Shown: positions 12,420 to 24,597 of the stretch, one piece after another
Position numbering within the stretch: position 1 is the first letter of the stretch
Layout of the letters: the number at the start of each line of letters is the position of its first letter
Assembly (NCBI GenBank): GCA_022315425.1
Contig: JAIUPT010000031.1
Location: forward strand, 682,001 to 746,000
Reading direction: 5' to 3'
DNA length: 64,000 bases
DNA from: Pseudevernia furfuracea
Lineage: Eukaryota; Ascomycota; Lecanoromycetes; Lecanorales; Parmeliaceae
Notes under the pieces: generated by a model
The model's database searches: none
Told to the model about the DNA's origin: nothing
The model's input: only the letters and a program-made list of their open reading frames with translations
Made by a program: the position numbers and the translations under genes

Positions 12420-13822
12420 GAGATGTACCAAAGACCGGTCAATACGTATGACATCATTCTATTGATTCTAACGCCCATCGAAGTATGATAAGTCCCCCCT
12501 CAACTACCTGCTGGTTCATCATTTGAGTATGTATGATGTCGCCTAATTAAACGTTCTAGCACGACATACGGAAATATGCAGTTTTTGCCATAGTACCTTG
12601 CTCCTTGCTAAGCGGAATCCTTTCAATGGCTCTGGGTTCATGCAATGAAACGAGTAACGTTGCACGGACACGGCTGCGTGACGTGTCGAGATTGAACGGT
12701 GCTTTTGGGCGATGCTGGCAGCTTCCGGAAACGTGGATGGGCTACTCGTATGCACGAACGAACAGCTTAGGATTATTGACAATCGGGGGGATCTGTGGAA
12801 GGTATAGCACACTGAGCGTTGAAACTTGTGTATTGAAGGTGGACGTATCCTCTCTTAGTTGATAAAGACGTGTCATGCAATGCGGCTGCTTGGAACAGCC
12901 TCTTTCAGGCTTAAAACCTTTGCGGGTGTATATCGCTTACCCAAAATGTCTTGCGTCATCTTCTTGTTCAGATTTTCCACTTCCGAGGGAAAAATCGGAG
13001 AAGTTTTTGTTATCATTCACGATCTCGAAAAATCCTCATTATTAACACCCCCATAGAGATCTCAATCTCGGCGCGGCGCAATTCCGATACAGATCTATGC
13101 GCCATGTCCAGGTACCCTTCGGCCAGGGCGTCATCCGAGATCTTGGCGCAAGAGTCTTGGCGTTCAGTACTTTGCGTGCCGACCTCCGTAGTCCCAAGAC
13201 ATTACGAACTTCATGTCTATGAGAGTACACACGTCGACCTACTGCTCCCCAACACTGTTTGTTAGGCGCAGCCTCGTCCGTAGGAACCAACTGACATTGG
13301 TGTTTGCGCCCTCAAGGGTTAGGTTCGGGGCAACGACTTTAGGGCAAATGGGTTGAGTTCAGCAACCTTATTCGTCGACATGGCCTGCCAGCAGGAGAAA
13401 CTTCCGTAACCGCCAGTATCCGCAAAATATCCTTTACACAATGTGGCTGTTGCCATGGCTCCTCCTAGATGGCCAACTGCAAGCCACATTGCTGAGGTCC
13501 GATCAGACTCAGCTTGCTATAACTATCGCTTACTTTGCTTTTGACTCCTTTGGCTGGAATGGGTTTGGATGGCGCGGGTCTCCAACCCACGGTGACTGCC
13601 ATGACCGACAAGTCTATATGGATTGCTCTAGCGTCTCAATTACATTGACTTTGTTCACGCCTTTTCCTAGGAAGCTGCATTGCGATATAAGATCACGTTG
13701 TCCGCCTTCTTTGAAGCAGACAGCTATTTCAAATCCGACCTGTGTACAGCCTTTCTCTCGATAGCACATTCTGTACTAGCTCAAAAACTCAGGAACCAGC
13801 TCTACAAACCAATCATCCGAAG
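12420..13822. other. Intergenic region between carrier and secreted-protein gene
   Basis: GC-balanced and not mutated. Several frames of 80-107 codons are open on both strands (for example 13441-13764 on plus and 13042-13290 on minus), but none shows a known domain, convincing codon pattern or splice-linked extension. The final 140 bases upstream of 13823 contain a TATA-like GATATAAG at 13684-13691 and a CT- and CA-rich leader, a reasonable core promoter for the secreted-protein gene. A small host gene here cannot be excluded. Confidence 0.45.
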
Positions 13823-14508
13823 ATGAAATCCACGTACATTCTTCCCCTCCTAGCCTTCGCTATCGCCCCGGCTCTCTCCAAACCTCATAGTACCAAAAAA
13901 CTCGCACCGACTCTAACTTCCAGAGCCGACGACGTTCCTTTCGCCTGCAATAGAGCAAACACCATCATCGAATCCCAGCTCGCCGAGATCTCGCAGCTGC
14001 AGTCGAGCCATCTCCCCCTCCCCCCAGACTTAGCTGGCTACTTCTACTCTGTGGTCTACGGACGTGAGCTGCTCGGATGCCCCTCAACGCCCCTTCTCAG
14101 CACGCATTCGAAACGCAGTGAGGTCATTAACGATCATCCTGAAGTGCATGGAGATCCATGCAAAGTGTTACGCGTACTGTACAATGAAGTCATCGGTCCG
14201 ATCCATGTGCTAAAGAGCAACAATATCCCGGTACGTACATTCCGGAGATGATCCGATTTGGTGCTGGAGTTGATTCGCAAGACATGTTTCGGGAGCAGAC
14301 TAACCATTTCTACTCCCGAGATCAGTCTTGTGACGCGATCATCTCACTTGAAGAAGCAATGCTGACCCCGAAATGTGCTAAGGTCCCGGCATATCTGGCA
14401 GGTTTTTGGTCATCGGTCTCAGATGGAGAGAAGATGTTGCAGTGTGGCTTGACCATTTCTACTATAATCGGTGGCAACTCCACTGCGTCGTCGAATGGGC
14501 CGCAATAG
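13823..14508 (+). CDS. Small secreted cysteine-containing protein, effector candidate
   Basis: Join 13823-14230, 14299-14508; 205 residues. The N-terminus is a signal peptide (MKSTYILPLLAFAIAPALS, likely cut after Ser19), followed by a basic stretch with a possible processing site near SRA at 33-35. Mature residues include six cysteines (42, 86, 113, 147, 162, 185), enough for three disulfides, and an NST glycosylation site near the end. The proposed 68-base intron (GTACGT…CAG) is inferred: without it the frame closes at 14251. With it the second exon supplies a block (LAGFWSSVSDGEKMLQC) resembling one in exon 1 (LAGYFYSVVYGRELLGC), so the protein may hold two related units. I recognise no named family. 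It sits at the edge of transposon-rich DNA, the classic place for fast-evolving fungal effectors. The alternative is an ordinary secreted hypothetical protein. The alternative acceptor at 14320 would end the protein after 14 codons. Confidence 0.7.
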
Positions 14509-14850
14509 GATTGGACTTCGCGGCGGATTGACTAGGCATTCATATTTGAATCGATATTTCATGTGGACTGAGAACTGAGGAACCTGTTATAAAATATAGG
14601 TGGAACACTTAGCTGTAGAGAGCATCTAGATTCATATGTCGTTAAGTCTCGATAAAAGTTACAGTAACTTAAAAATGAATTGAATAATGACAAGTATAGG
14701 CCCATGAATTAATTTCGTGAAACGTATTCTTAGAATTCCGGGGGTTGATTTCGGGGCCGCGCATTCCCCGAGAAGATTTGCTTTGGGGTTTCTCAAAGAT
14801 GAAAGGTCTTCGATCTAGAATTTGTTAATAACTACCTTAGCGGAGAGCTG

Positions 14851-14944
14851 TGGTTCTAGACTACGGTCTACAGGCGGTTACTTGACTTGTTACGGTACTG
14901 AAACGGTTTCTTAGTTTCAGAACTACATAACGGTTCTTTAAATA
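14851..14944 (+). repeat. 94-bp repeat, unmutated copy (partner at 10021-10114)
   Basis: This copy keeps the C and G bases that are T and A in the partner. It contains an internal inverted repeat, CTGAAAC…GTTTCAG. The homology ends exactly where a GGG-starting repeat fragment begins at 14945, suggesting that the latter inserted at its edge. Confidence 0.8.
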
Positions 14945-15015
14945 GGGTTCTGATAGGTATACATACCCTTTTATTGCATGTACATACCCTTTTACTACAT
15001 GTACATACCCCTCTA
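14945..15015 (+). repeat. End fragment of an element related to 16014-17211
   Basis: It begins GGG and carries three spaced copies of a motif like TGTACATACCCTTTTA, parallel to the TGTACACCCCCTTTTG units in the left end of the element at 16014. No matching inverted right end was found before 16013, so it appears truncated. Confidence 0.5.
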
Positions 15016-16013
15016 TAATTCAGATTGAGGACCTCGTGAGGGTGAAAGAAGATGTAGATTTATTCTATGAAAGGATCAGTCTATGAGATCCCTCTGCTGA
15101 CTAATTCTAATTGAAAAGCACGCCATTAACTAACTAAGAAGTCACGCTCATAAACTACTTTTTCGCAAACATACGAGCCTCGCGAGCACTATAACCTTCT
15201 AACATTACAAGCCTCTAACAAAATCTTTCAACAAAATCTCTTAACAAAATCTCTGCTTTTATAAGACATGTCGATCAGCAAGTGTAACAGACAAAACAAT
15301 AATGTCGTAAATTCATATCGATCTAAATCTACTTTCATAAGAACTGTAGTAGTAGTGCAACAGCATCTCGTTTAAATATTAATTATTAAGTCGATAAGAA
15401 TCTAATTAATTGATAGTCTTTGATTAACATAAGTGTAATCGAGCGCGAGAACAATAAATATGACGCGAACGTCTAATGATTTATGTAATGCTCAATGACA
15501 TATGATTATTTGTGAGTGTGAAAAGTCTTATCTATGTATTTTAGCTACGAGGCTGCTTTTATAGAAAATACATCGGAGACGCTAATATCAGTATGACCTA
15601 GGCTCTTTATTCTCTTTTAGATATGATAAGAGTCTTTCTTCTATGAAAGTCTTCGATAAAAGTAAGACTATATTCTGTTATAATTATAATAATTATCGTC
15701 AAACAAACAAAGTTATCGTCTCGATAACAACATTAGTAACAGATATACATATATATAATAAGCCTTAGAAGTTTCTTTAGTAAACGATATATACGTCTAC
15801 TTGTTAGTTCTATCTAATCAATAAGATACAAGTATAGACTCACGAATTAAATTCGTGATACGATATTAAAATTAATCTAAATTAACTTAAGACTTAAGTC
15901 GTAAAAAAAAGAAAAAACTCTTTTAGAAAATATTAAATTTGATTAATATTTTAAATAGCTTTTTTTCTACTTTTTTTTTTAAGATTATTATAATACGATT
16001 TACGATTTAATTT

Positions 16014-17211
16014 GAGTATTGCTACGTGTACATCGTCTTTTGCTACATGTACACCCCCTTTTGCTACATGTACACCTCTCTCTCAGCTAGATAGATATAG
16101 GCTAGTAACATAAGTATACCTTTCAGCACTAATTCGGCCTGACAAATTTGCCCGCAAATCAGAGACTTGACACGAAGTCTCATAAAAACTTTAAGGGTCT
16201 CAGTGAATTCTCTCCTCTCGCAAGGCGTCGCAATGCGTCACAATTTTTTTCATCAAATCTATTAAAGAAAAAACACCTTTCTTTCTATCGTCATGAACCT
16301 GAAGAATCAGCATCTGATTCGACTAATCCTCGGACATAGTGTCTTTTGAGTCTTTTGAGTCTTTTGAGTCTTTTGAGTCTAGGCGTTCTTTCACCTCATC
16401 GTCAGTAACCCTCGATCAACTATCAATCCTTCATTATACATCTATCTCATCTTCCTTCTCGTCCTTCTTATCCTCCTCGTTTTTCTTATCCTCTTCGTCC
16501 TCATTATCCTTCTTCTTCAGATATCTCGACAGCATAGGCTGACAAGAGTGAGCTGAGTTGCGAACATCGAGCAAAACCTTATCACATCACATCTTTCTGA
16601 ACAAGTCTCGCGCGCCAAGATCTGTCAGTCAGTCGATCAATGACGTGTTTCTGACATAGTTCAGTCGTCTAGATCGCTATGTGCAGAGAGTGCAGTCGAT
16701 GTTCCGTTCCATATCAAAAAATTTTTATTTGCCTTTCGAAACCGAGGTTCTGCCCAATTTTTGAAAGGTTGAAAGATGATAATGAAGACAAAGCAGGAGA
16801 GTCGCATATAACGATCGCCCTATCGTTTTTCCTTCTCTACATATATACATACATATATATACTACTGTTTGCAATGTGTTGATCAGCTCATTGATATCAA
16901 AGTCTCTTCAAGTATTTGCGCTGCGCAGCACGTAAATTTCGTCTGCAAGTGCTTTTTATATAGGAGAGACTTCAGCTACTCTAAGTCATATTCAAATAAT
17001 TCTTCAAATGCTTCTTCAAAAGAACGGCTATCTCTACTTCGTCTTTCAGCCCTTTCATTCAGCTACTTCCTCATCAAAATGACTCTGCGGTCGGCTCATT
17101 TTGAGGGCTTGCTTTCTAGAGAGTTGATGAGATAGCTTAGTCCGGTGAACCTTCTTTGAAATAGAGAGGGGTGTACATATAGCAAAAGGCGGTGTACACG
17201 TAGTAATACCC
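16014..17211. mobile_element. 1.2-kb terminal-inverted-repeat DNA element, probably non-autonomous
   Basis: The left end reads GAGTATTGCTACGTGTAC and the right end, reverse complemented, reads GGGTATTACTACGTGTAC; the similarity continues through CTTTTGCTA(C/T)ATGTACACC. The left end has one additional 20-bp subterminal unit. The flanks are TTTAATTT on both sides (16006-16013 and 17212-17219), a possible 8-bp target duplication of the kind hAT elements make, though the flanks are AT-rich and chance is possible. Inside, frames of about 60-90 codons (for example 16148-16339) match nothing recognisable. The interior is GC-balanced and shows little mutation, as expected for a recent or low-copy insertion. 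Confidence 0.6.
16341..16380 (+). repeat. Four tandem copies of a 9-bp unit (GTCTTTTGA)
   Basis: A perfect short tandem run inside the inverted-repeat element. It creates an artificial FESFES reading frame that should not be taken as a gene. Confidence 0.85.
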
Positions 17212-18730
17212 TTTAATTTAATTAATTTAATTTATTTTTTGTAATTTATTTTATTTTTATTTTTAATTTTTTGACGCAGCTCGGATTCGAATTCTACAAT
17301 TTACAAATTTACAAATTTAACCGTTTTATCATTTTATCACTACATGAAAAAATTTTCACTACTAAAATATATATCGAACACCTAGTTCGTCAACGCTAAA
17401 AACCTTCAACTTATAATCTATTAATAACTATAAGATCGATTTCAAAAATTCTTGATTCTCTAAATAGCGCAAATAAGTCTTCACAATTAAAAAAAAAATC
17501 TCAAAAAAGTAATAGAAAAGTAAAAAGTTATTCAAAATATAAGACTTGTACGCACAAATTTTTTCGAGGCCGCGCATTCGCCAAGAAGTAAGCGATCGGG
17601 CAGCGATATTTGAATTCTACTTTACTTTATCAATAATAGACCAAATTTGACAACTTTTGCAGCGTTGGAATGCGCAAGTTGAGTTCTATAACTAATGAAA
17701 GTTTGAAGAAATTATATGCACAGGGCATAAAATAATTGAAGTTGCGAAAAGGTCTCATCAAATTTTTTGATGAGGGCGCTCGGGAGGTCTAGCGGGCTGA
17801 CAAAGCGGGTCTAATCAAAAAGCGTAGATCTGTCGAGGTTTACATTGGCTACAGCCCGCTGCACATACAAATATAAGGTTTTTTAGCTCAGCCCTGCCTT
17901 ATTCTTTTATATATACTGATTAATATAATATAGATATGCTTTTGCTTTGAGATTTATATATTATCAAATCTAAAAAGTTTCTTTTCGCACGATTTTCGTC
18001 GAATTCGCACGATTAACACGATTTAGTCTATTTAATAAATTTGTTTATATTTAACTCTTTTCGTCGAATTCGTACGATTAGCAAGTTAATTCTTTTTTAG
18101 TATACGTAATAAGATATGCGCAATAAGATATACGCAATAAGATATACGCAATATGAGTCTCGAAAACGATACGCATTATCTTCGCGAGAAAAATATTTAA
18201 ATTATATAAATCTGAAATCTAATTTAATGTGATATAAATATTCGTCGTCGTAACATCTTTTCGTCGTCGACGTCGATTATTAAAAATCAAGATCTATAGA
18301 ATTAAAAATTATTTATAAAGCTAAATCTTACTAAAAATTCTTAAAGTTGCGAATCTAACGAAAATCGTGCTGAAATTTTATATAAGTTCTGTCCTGTCAA
18401 CCTCATAGGTTTTAAGACGATTATGAGACGATTACGAATTCATTTTCGATTAGTTCTCAATTGATCGTGCGACTAGTTCTGCGACCAGCTTAAGCTGGTT
18501 TTATAACTAAACGATAACGATCATATAGCCCGAAAGGCCTTCTCTACAATCAAATCAGGTTTAGTGAAGTTGTCGTGAAGTTGTCATTAAGTTGTGAGTT
18601 CGATTTTGAGTCGGGTGTACAACGAATATAAATTGGTTCTAAATTTAGTCGATTTCTAGTCAATTTCTAGTCAATTCCTATTTCTTAATTTTCAAGAATA
18701 TGAGAATATAGTGACTAAGAGATCTTCGTG
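17212..18730. other. AT-rich DNA with a less mutated 0.3-kb segment, no gene
   Basis: 17212-17560 is AT-rich, with a GGATTCGAATTC box at about 17281 that recalls a tRNA T-arm but lacks any cloverleaf. 17560-17880 is GC-richer and unmutated, with the hairpin CTCATCAAA-TTT-TTTGATGAG at about 17757 and AGCGGGCT / AGCCCGCT as a spaced inverted pair; it may be a miniature transposon end. 17900-18700 is decayed, with a tandem ATAAGATAYRCGCA repeat at about 18110-18150. No coding region was seen. Confidence 0.5.
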
Positions 18731-18979
18731 ACTGCGCATGGCTGCAATGGCTGCAATGGCTGCAATGGCTGCATTGACTGAGATGTCTCCATGGCTGCAT
18801 GACTGCAGTGACTGCAATGGCTGCAATGGCGGCATGGCGACATGGCGACATGGCTGCAATGACTGCATTGACTGAGATGTCTCCATGACTGCAGTGGCTG
18901 CAGTGGCTGCAATGGCTGCAGTGGCTGCATGGCTGCAGTGACTGCAATGGCTATATGGCGCCATGGCTGCAGTGACTGC
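18731..18979 (+). repeat. 9-bp minisatellite, left half (unit ATGGCTGCA)
   Basis: About 27 imperfect units of ATGGCTGCA with variants (GACTGCA, GGCGACATG). Because the unit is a multiple of three, all frames stay open and yield artificial His-Cys-Ser runs. The array is interrupted at ACTGC by copy A1 of Copia family A and resumes at 25357 with the same pentamer. Confidence 0.92.
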
Positions 18980-19101
18980 TGTCAAAAATAGGTGGTAGGA
19001 CACTTAGTTGTTTTTTCTAGAATGCTACGAGAGTGAAGAGCGACTATGAGGATGCGCCTTAGCGCATCACGTGACCATGTCACGTGACCCGAATTTTGAC
19101 A
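18980..19101 (-). repeat. Family A 3' LTR of copy A1
   Basis: 122 bp from TGTCAAAA to TTTTGACA at its ends, next to the polypurine tract. Sequence matches the 25235-25356 LTR almost throughout. Confidence 0.95.
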
Positions 19102-19525
19102 CTCCCCTTCGCTCGCATACTCAAACATACGAAAACACGATTTTCGCACTTCGCGACGCAAAAACCCCAATCGGGTTAGCGCGAAGTCCGGTTCACAAAA
19201 GTGAAGAAACCAAGTTCTGAAAACGACTATGTCAAATTCGAATCAAGTTTTGAAAACGACTATGTCAAATTCGAAGATATGTAAAAATTCGTTTTGGTCC
19301 TTCATACAAAACTTCCATTTTTCGGAAAAAGGCGGTTTTTTGAAAGTTTTCTTTGAAATAGACCTAATGCACACTCAATTTCTATTAAAACGAGGTCGGT
19401 GAATACATGAGGGGGTGGAACAAGAAGCAGTGAAAGAAAACTAAAGATTTGACGTTTATAGGCAAGGTGAATAGCGTCACTTTTCTGGAATTGACGACTT
19501 CAGATTAGAAGCAAGAGCGCTGAGG

Positions 19526-22500
19526 GTTAGTCTTTGACGCTGAGGGGATGTTTTAAGACTGATTTCATCTTAAGAGCATCGCGAAAGACAACGAATTTGT
19601 CGAGACAGAGGGCTTTGATGAGATCGTTAGTTATTTGTTTATCCGTGAATACGAATTGCATGTTCACGGTGTCGTTATTAACTTTTTCACGCACGAAATG
19701 ATGAGCGATATCAATGTGCTTAATGCGAGCATGAAACTAAGCGTTCTTGACGAGGGTAATTGCGCTCTGATTGTCGTCGAAGATTATGATAATCTTCGGG
19801 TTAGAGTCTCGAGGCCGTAGAAGTTGATTGAGAAGAGTTTTCAATCAAATAACTTCTTTAATAGTCAACGTTTGATCGATATACTCGACTTCACAAGTGG
19901 ATAACGCGACGATGACTTGACGCTTTGATAATCAGCTGATAACGTCGCTATCGACGTTGAATAGGTAGTCGAAGATAGATCTTCGAGTCGAGTCGTCAGC
20001 TCAATCGAAATCGATATACTCGATGAGGGCTTGAAGGGATCCTTTGTACACGAGTTCGTAGTGTATCGTGCCTCTAAGATATCGAAAGATTCGAATCACT
20101 GTATTTTAGTGTGTCTGGGTCGAGTTAACTGAATAGCGGCTGACAAGAGAGACAGCATAGACGATATTAGAACGAGTTTCTAACATGACATACATGAGGG
20201 ATCTCACGACGAATTAATAATTCTCGCATAGCTTTCTCGAGACAACATAGCTCTCTTTCGTAGATTGTAGCTTACGACTGATTTTCAGAGACGTGAAGAT
20301 TGAATTAAGACTTCAGTAGTTGAAATGCTTTAAGAAACGAGTGACATAGACTGCTTGTCTCAGACGAAGAATATCGACGACACGATCTCTTTTGACGATC
20401 ATATCTAAATAATAAACGCAAGGTCTTAAGTCGAACATGTGAAACTTGTCATTGAGAGCCTTTTTAATGCGCTGAATGCCGATTTTACTGAGGTCGATAA
20501 TTAATATATCGTTCATATAGAGGATTACAGTGATACTCTTCTTGACGTTCATAAAGATACTCTCGTTCGATTCGATAGATATTAATTCGAGTTTCTTTAT
20601 GTACTTCGAGAAGTGTTGATATCAAATTCTAAGAGATTGCTTAAGTTCATAAAGAGTCTTATTTAGTTTATAAACCTTGATGTCGTTCTTGCTGAAATCA
20701 TCGGGCTATCGCACATAAATCGTCTCTTGAACGTTATCGTAGAGAAAGGCGGTTTTGACGTTTATTTGTTTCACGTCTCAGTTCAGGGTCGCTATTAGGG
20801 CAAAGATCGCCTTATAACTCATAAACTTGATTACTGAGGCGAACGTGTTATGGTAGTCACGACCCTTCTGTTATTCGAAATCTCGAATTATTCAGCGGGT
20901 CTTGTAGCGAGTGACTTTCTCAGCGGGGCCTCGCTTCACGATGTAGACTTAGCGACCTCTTAGAATATAAGCACCTGAAGGCGTCTGAATCAGACATTAA
21001 GTATTGTTGTTCATGAGAGATTTATATTCGTCTTGCATGGCGAGCTCTCAGTGCATGCGAGAGAGTTGGTTAGAAATGACCTGTTGATAGGTCGTCGGCT
21101 CGAAAATATTCGACTTATTGATATGATTCGTCAATAACTTAAAGGTCGCGAATGTTCTCGAGAGAGGGTCAGATGATAGATCTCGTAGATTCGAAATCGT
21201 AGTGTCGAAATGGTCAAGGAGTACCCTTTGAATCGCACTTAGCTCGGGGTCTTCGCGAACCATTTCGACGACAGTGAGAGAACGAGTTATTCTTTCGATA
21301 GCTGATAATGCAGCAATTAATCGAGAGACTCGCGCGAACGCGATCGATGATACGACTCGTGCGAAGGACGAGGGCTTTGATATAGACGTCTGCTTTTCAG
21401 CTGATCATGGGAAATTTGATCTTGATCTGTTTATTGCAGATGCAGGTGCAGTCGTTGAGGGCTTTATAATGAGGGTAATGTCTTTCGAAATGTTAGTAAT
21501 ACGCTGTTCATCAAGTGCCTTCTCTACAGCGAATGTTAATATATGAAGACGTTGTCGCTTAATCGAGAACTTATGAACGTTCGTTTTTTCTTCGAGGTTC
21601 ATAACCAAGAGACGCTTCTCAACGAAGTGAATATCATTAACTTAAATGATCTTCTTCTTGATGAGGTTATATAGGCGAAAAATGAACTCCCCTTTATATC
21701 TCAGAAGAACACACTTTTCGCTTTTATTTACGAGTTTCTTTTGAATACGCTTTAACGCATAAACGATAAAATCAATCGTTCGCAGATGAGATAAAATAAG
21801 CTTTCGATAATGAAAAGTCTTAAATGACGTTGCAATGATTCGAACGTTGAGGGATCGCAACATCAAATAATTGATGATGACTACGATTTTAGATTAGAAA
21901 GACTTGTTGAGCTGAGAACTTAGCAGTATAAAATATATCTTATATAATAAGATCTGCTCAAAACGTTCGATCGCTTCGTTCATTTCGAGATTCTTAAATA
22001 TAGTGAGCTTCTGTCTGATTTCGCACTAAAGAAGATAATTTAAGAAGACCTTGAATATATACTTTCTCTCATTGTCGAGGCGAATACGATAGATCTTATA
22101 GCTTCGTGACTTTAGAAAGGCTTTAAAACGTAAGAATATGATAAACGTTTTATTCTTATAGCGAATGCAGTACACTTTAGAATAGGAGGTGAAATTATTC
22201 TTGAATATTATAAAGTATCTGTAGTTATTGAATTCAGTAGAGAACAGAGACTTTACGAGATTATTATAAACAAATTCGTTAGACTGCGTTTTTGACTTTG
22301 TGAGACTATTATAAGAGATAGTCTTTTGACGTCTCATGATATAGTATTCGCAGATGTACTCCTCCGCAATGTTCTTAATAAAGTTCATCTCAACGATCAT
22401 ATTTGAGAGCTTGTTTAGATTGTTCTGATTTAAATGACTCATACGAGCATATTAGAATTGATGAATAAGATTCGAGGGCACATTGTAGACGGTTAGAGCA

Positions 22501-23990
22501 CTGTTTCGACTCTATCAGAGATTCAAAAAGAAGAGATCACGATTGCGAGTATCGATAAGCTTTAGATCGTTCTTAATGAGAGTGTATTCTGTCTTATGAA
22601 AGAAGATAGCGATGTCGAAGTTTAGAAGTTTATCGATCGAGAGAAGATTGACGTTCATATCGAGTATATGTAAGACATTTCGCAGAGTGACTGTTATATA
22701 CTCTTTTTTAATCACACAGTCGAGACTGATAATGTCACAGTCTTAAGACTGCACTTCGCTTTCCTCGATGCCCTTAATCGATCGAGAATAGATCTTTTCG
22801 TAGGTGATGAATATCGAACGATCCGCGAAAGAATGGCGAGAGCAGTCTAAATCTACGACGACTCGAGTGAGGAGATTTACGAAATTCGCAGTCATGAGAC
22901 TATATTCGAGAGCTTTCGTGACGATCAGATTAATGACTTGATCATCAGCCGCATCGAGAATATTGAAGTCGTTCGAGTTGACATTCGAATAGTATATGAT
23001 GAAGTTTAGTTTCTTTAGAAAGACATAATTGATATTGAGATAATCGTTCTTCTCTGAAGCAGAGGCATTAAAAGACGTCTCTTCGATGCGCTTGCGCTTG
23101 TTGCTTGAGAGTTTATTTTCGAAGTTAAAGATCTTTATCTTCTTCTTCTTTTTCTCTTTCGTTATGAATTTTTCAGACTTGAAATAAGAGAACTTGATTC
23201 AGCATTTAATAGAGAGATATCTGAATTTGCGATTAATTATCTTACACGAAAAACAGATCTCACGATTGATGTCAAAGTCGTCGAGGTTGTTGAAAGCAGC
23301 TTGTTTGCCTTTGCTCTTATCGTTACGAACGACATATATAATTAGTTCTTCTTCTTTGAAGGAGATTCTAACTTCTTCGTTCACGACGATCACGACAATC
23401 TCTTAAAACTTGACGAACTTGTTCTTAAAGAGATCATGATTTTGAATATAACTTAACTCGAATATGTTATAAGAGTCGTCAAGTCTCATAAGGAAAATTA
23501 GAATTCGCAGAGACTTCGAAATAACGAGAGATTTATGAAGACTGATAATGTCGAAGATAATTCTACGAAAGTTCTTTTTATATTAACGAACTCTCTCTTC
23601 TTTAAGGGTGAGATCGAATATTCGACGCATTAATTCTCTATAGAGATTCGTGTTCTTAGACTAATAGTTCTTGATTAGAACATCGAGCATAGTCTAAGAG
23701 TCTTTATCGTCGAATTTAACTTCGACGAGTTCGCGATCGTTATTCTCGAGACGATGAAAGATAACGATATAGACTCTATAACTGATAATCGCATTAAAGA
23801 GAACAAGATTATTGAGCATTAATCAATTGTTGATATTCTACTTTCATCGACGATATCTCAGATTGAATTTTAAAATAACAATAAAGTTTAGAAAAAAAGC
23901 GCTTCTCTCTTCGAGGGGGTCAGTCGCTAAAACTATTAGAGTCGACATATTTCTTACGACGTCTTGTGCGCTTGATTCTTCGTCGATTAT
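19526..23990 (-). pseudogene. Family A gag-pol of copy A1, decayed
   Basis: Sense order on the minus strand: gag with a knuckle (CFSCKIINRKFR…) near 23200-23260; protease; integrase (22026-22442, starting MSHLNQNNLNKLSNM, with RIRLDNERKYIF at the second catalytic Asp); reverse transcriptase including YMNDILIIDLS (YVDD changed to YMND, at about 20495-20525); RNase H ending at the TAA at 19526. The expected start codon at 23990 reads ATA, consistent with G-to-A loss. Fifteen or more stops divide it. An intact copy would supply capsid and all replication enzymes. Confidence 0.9.
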
Positions 23991-24059
23991 AGATGTTAAG
24001 AGTTACTAAGAAGGTTTTTAAGAACGACACGTACGATATGAATAGTGACGACGATAATG

Positions 24060-24597
24060 CTCAAACGAAAGACTCAGCTTAAGAGGTAACTGATGCGATA
24101 GAGAACGAAGATCTTAAAGTCGAAGAAGTCGAAGTCGAAGAAGTGGAATTCAGAGAACTTTTGACACGAAGATCGAATAACTTAGTATTACTTGAGACAC
24201 TGAGAGCGTCTTCGTTGACTTCGAATTGAAAGTCGACACTATTAACGTTCGCGAAAGCAGTGAGAGTGAAATAGATGCTCTAATCTTCGTCAGAGTTCTC
24301 GAAAGTCTTATCGATATTTAACAACTTTTGCTACTGATCTTCGAGTTCTTATACGAGAAATAAAAAGTGCTTGTGCTTAAATCTTCGATAGATACGGGCG
24401 ATGTTGTTGAGATGAAAGGTACTTAGGGATAAGAAAGATTTAAATTGATCTGATTTTCGCTGAGACTGTATCGAAGATAATTGCTGAAGACGTGCAGATC
24501 TTCGAAGAGGAATAACGTTCTTCTTATACTGAGTCTTCGATAGGAACTCGAATTTAAGATAGTCGCTTCGATGGCTGCCGTCGTGAGATGAAGTCAT
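24060..24597 (-). pseudogene. Family A upstream ORF1, copy A1
   Basis: Starts MTSSHDGSHRSDY at 24597 and is open to 24349, where a stop replaces Gln; homology continues to the end of ORF1 near 24060. Function unknown; see the intact version in copy A4. Confidence 0.75.

Larger units (their letters stand above)
14509..16013. other. Downstream edge of gene island, then decayed repeats
   Basis: No gene seen. It holds the unmutated 94-bp repeat (14851-14944), a fragment with CATGTACATACCC repeats (14945-15015), and short motifs recurring nearby: a GTATAG...GAATTAA unit at about 14685 recurs mutated at about 15830, where CACGAATTAAATTCGTG is a perfect palindrome. A GGCCGCGCATTC motif at about 14756 recurs at about 17568. 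From about 15020 the DNA is AT-rich and decayed. Confidence 0.5.

Noticed and set aside
13042..13290. 82-codon minus-strand frame in the intergenic region
   Set aside because: No recognisable similarity and no splice-linked continuation on either side.
13441..13764. 107-codon plus-strand frame with a hydrophobic start
   Set aside because: No domain, it overlaps the promoter and leader of the secreted-protein gene, and codon use is unremarkable.
16339..16542. FES-repeat and Ser-rich frame in the inverted-repeat element
   Set aside because: Generated by a simple 9-bp repeat followed by a pyrimidine-rich tract.
16006..17219. Firm assignment of the 1.2-kb element to hAT
   Set aside because: The 8-bp duplication is AT-rich and could be chance; the end sequence is not typical and no transposase is present.
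17275..17300. tRNA-like T-arm box GGATTCGAATTC
   Set aside because: No acceptor stem, anticodon arm or A box could be paired around it.
18678..19003. Minus-strand frames rich in His-Cys-Ser over the minisatellite
   Set aside because: They are by-products of a 9-bp repeat, open in all three frames, with no start context or conserved ends.
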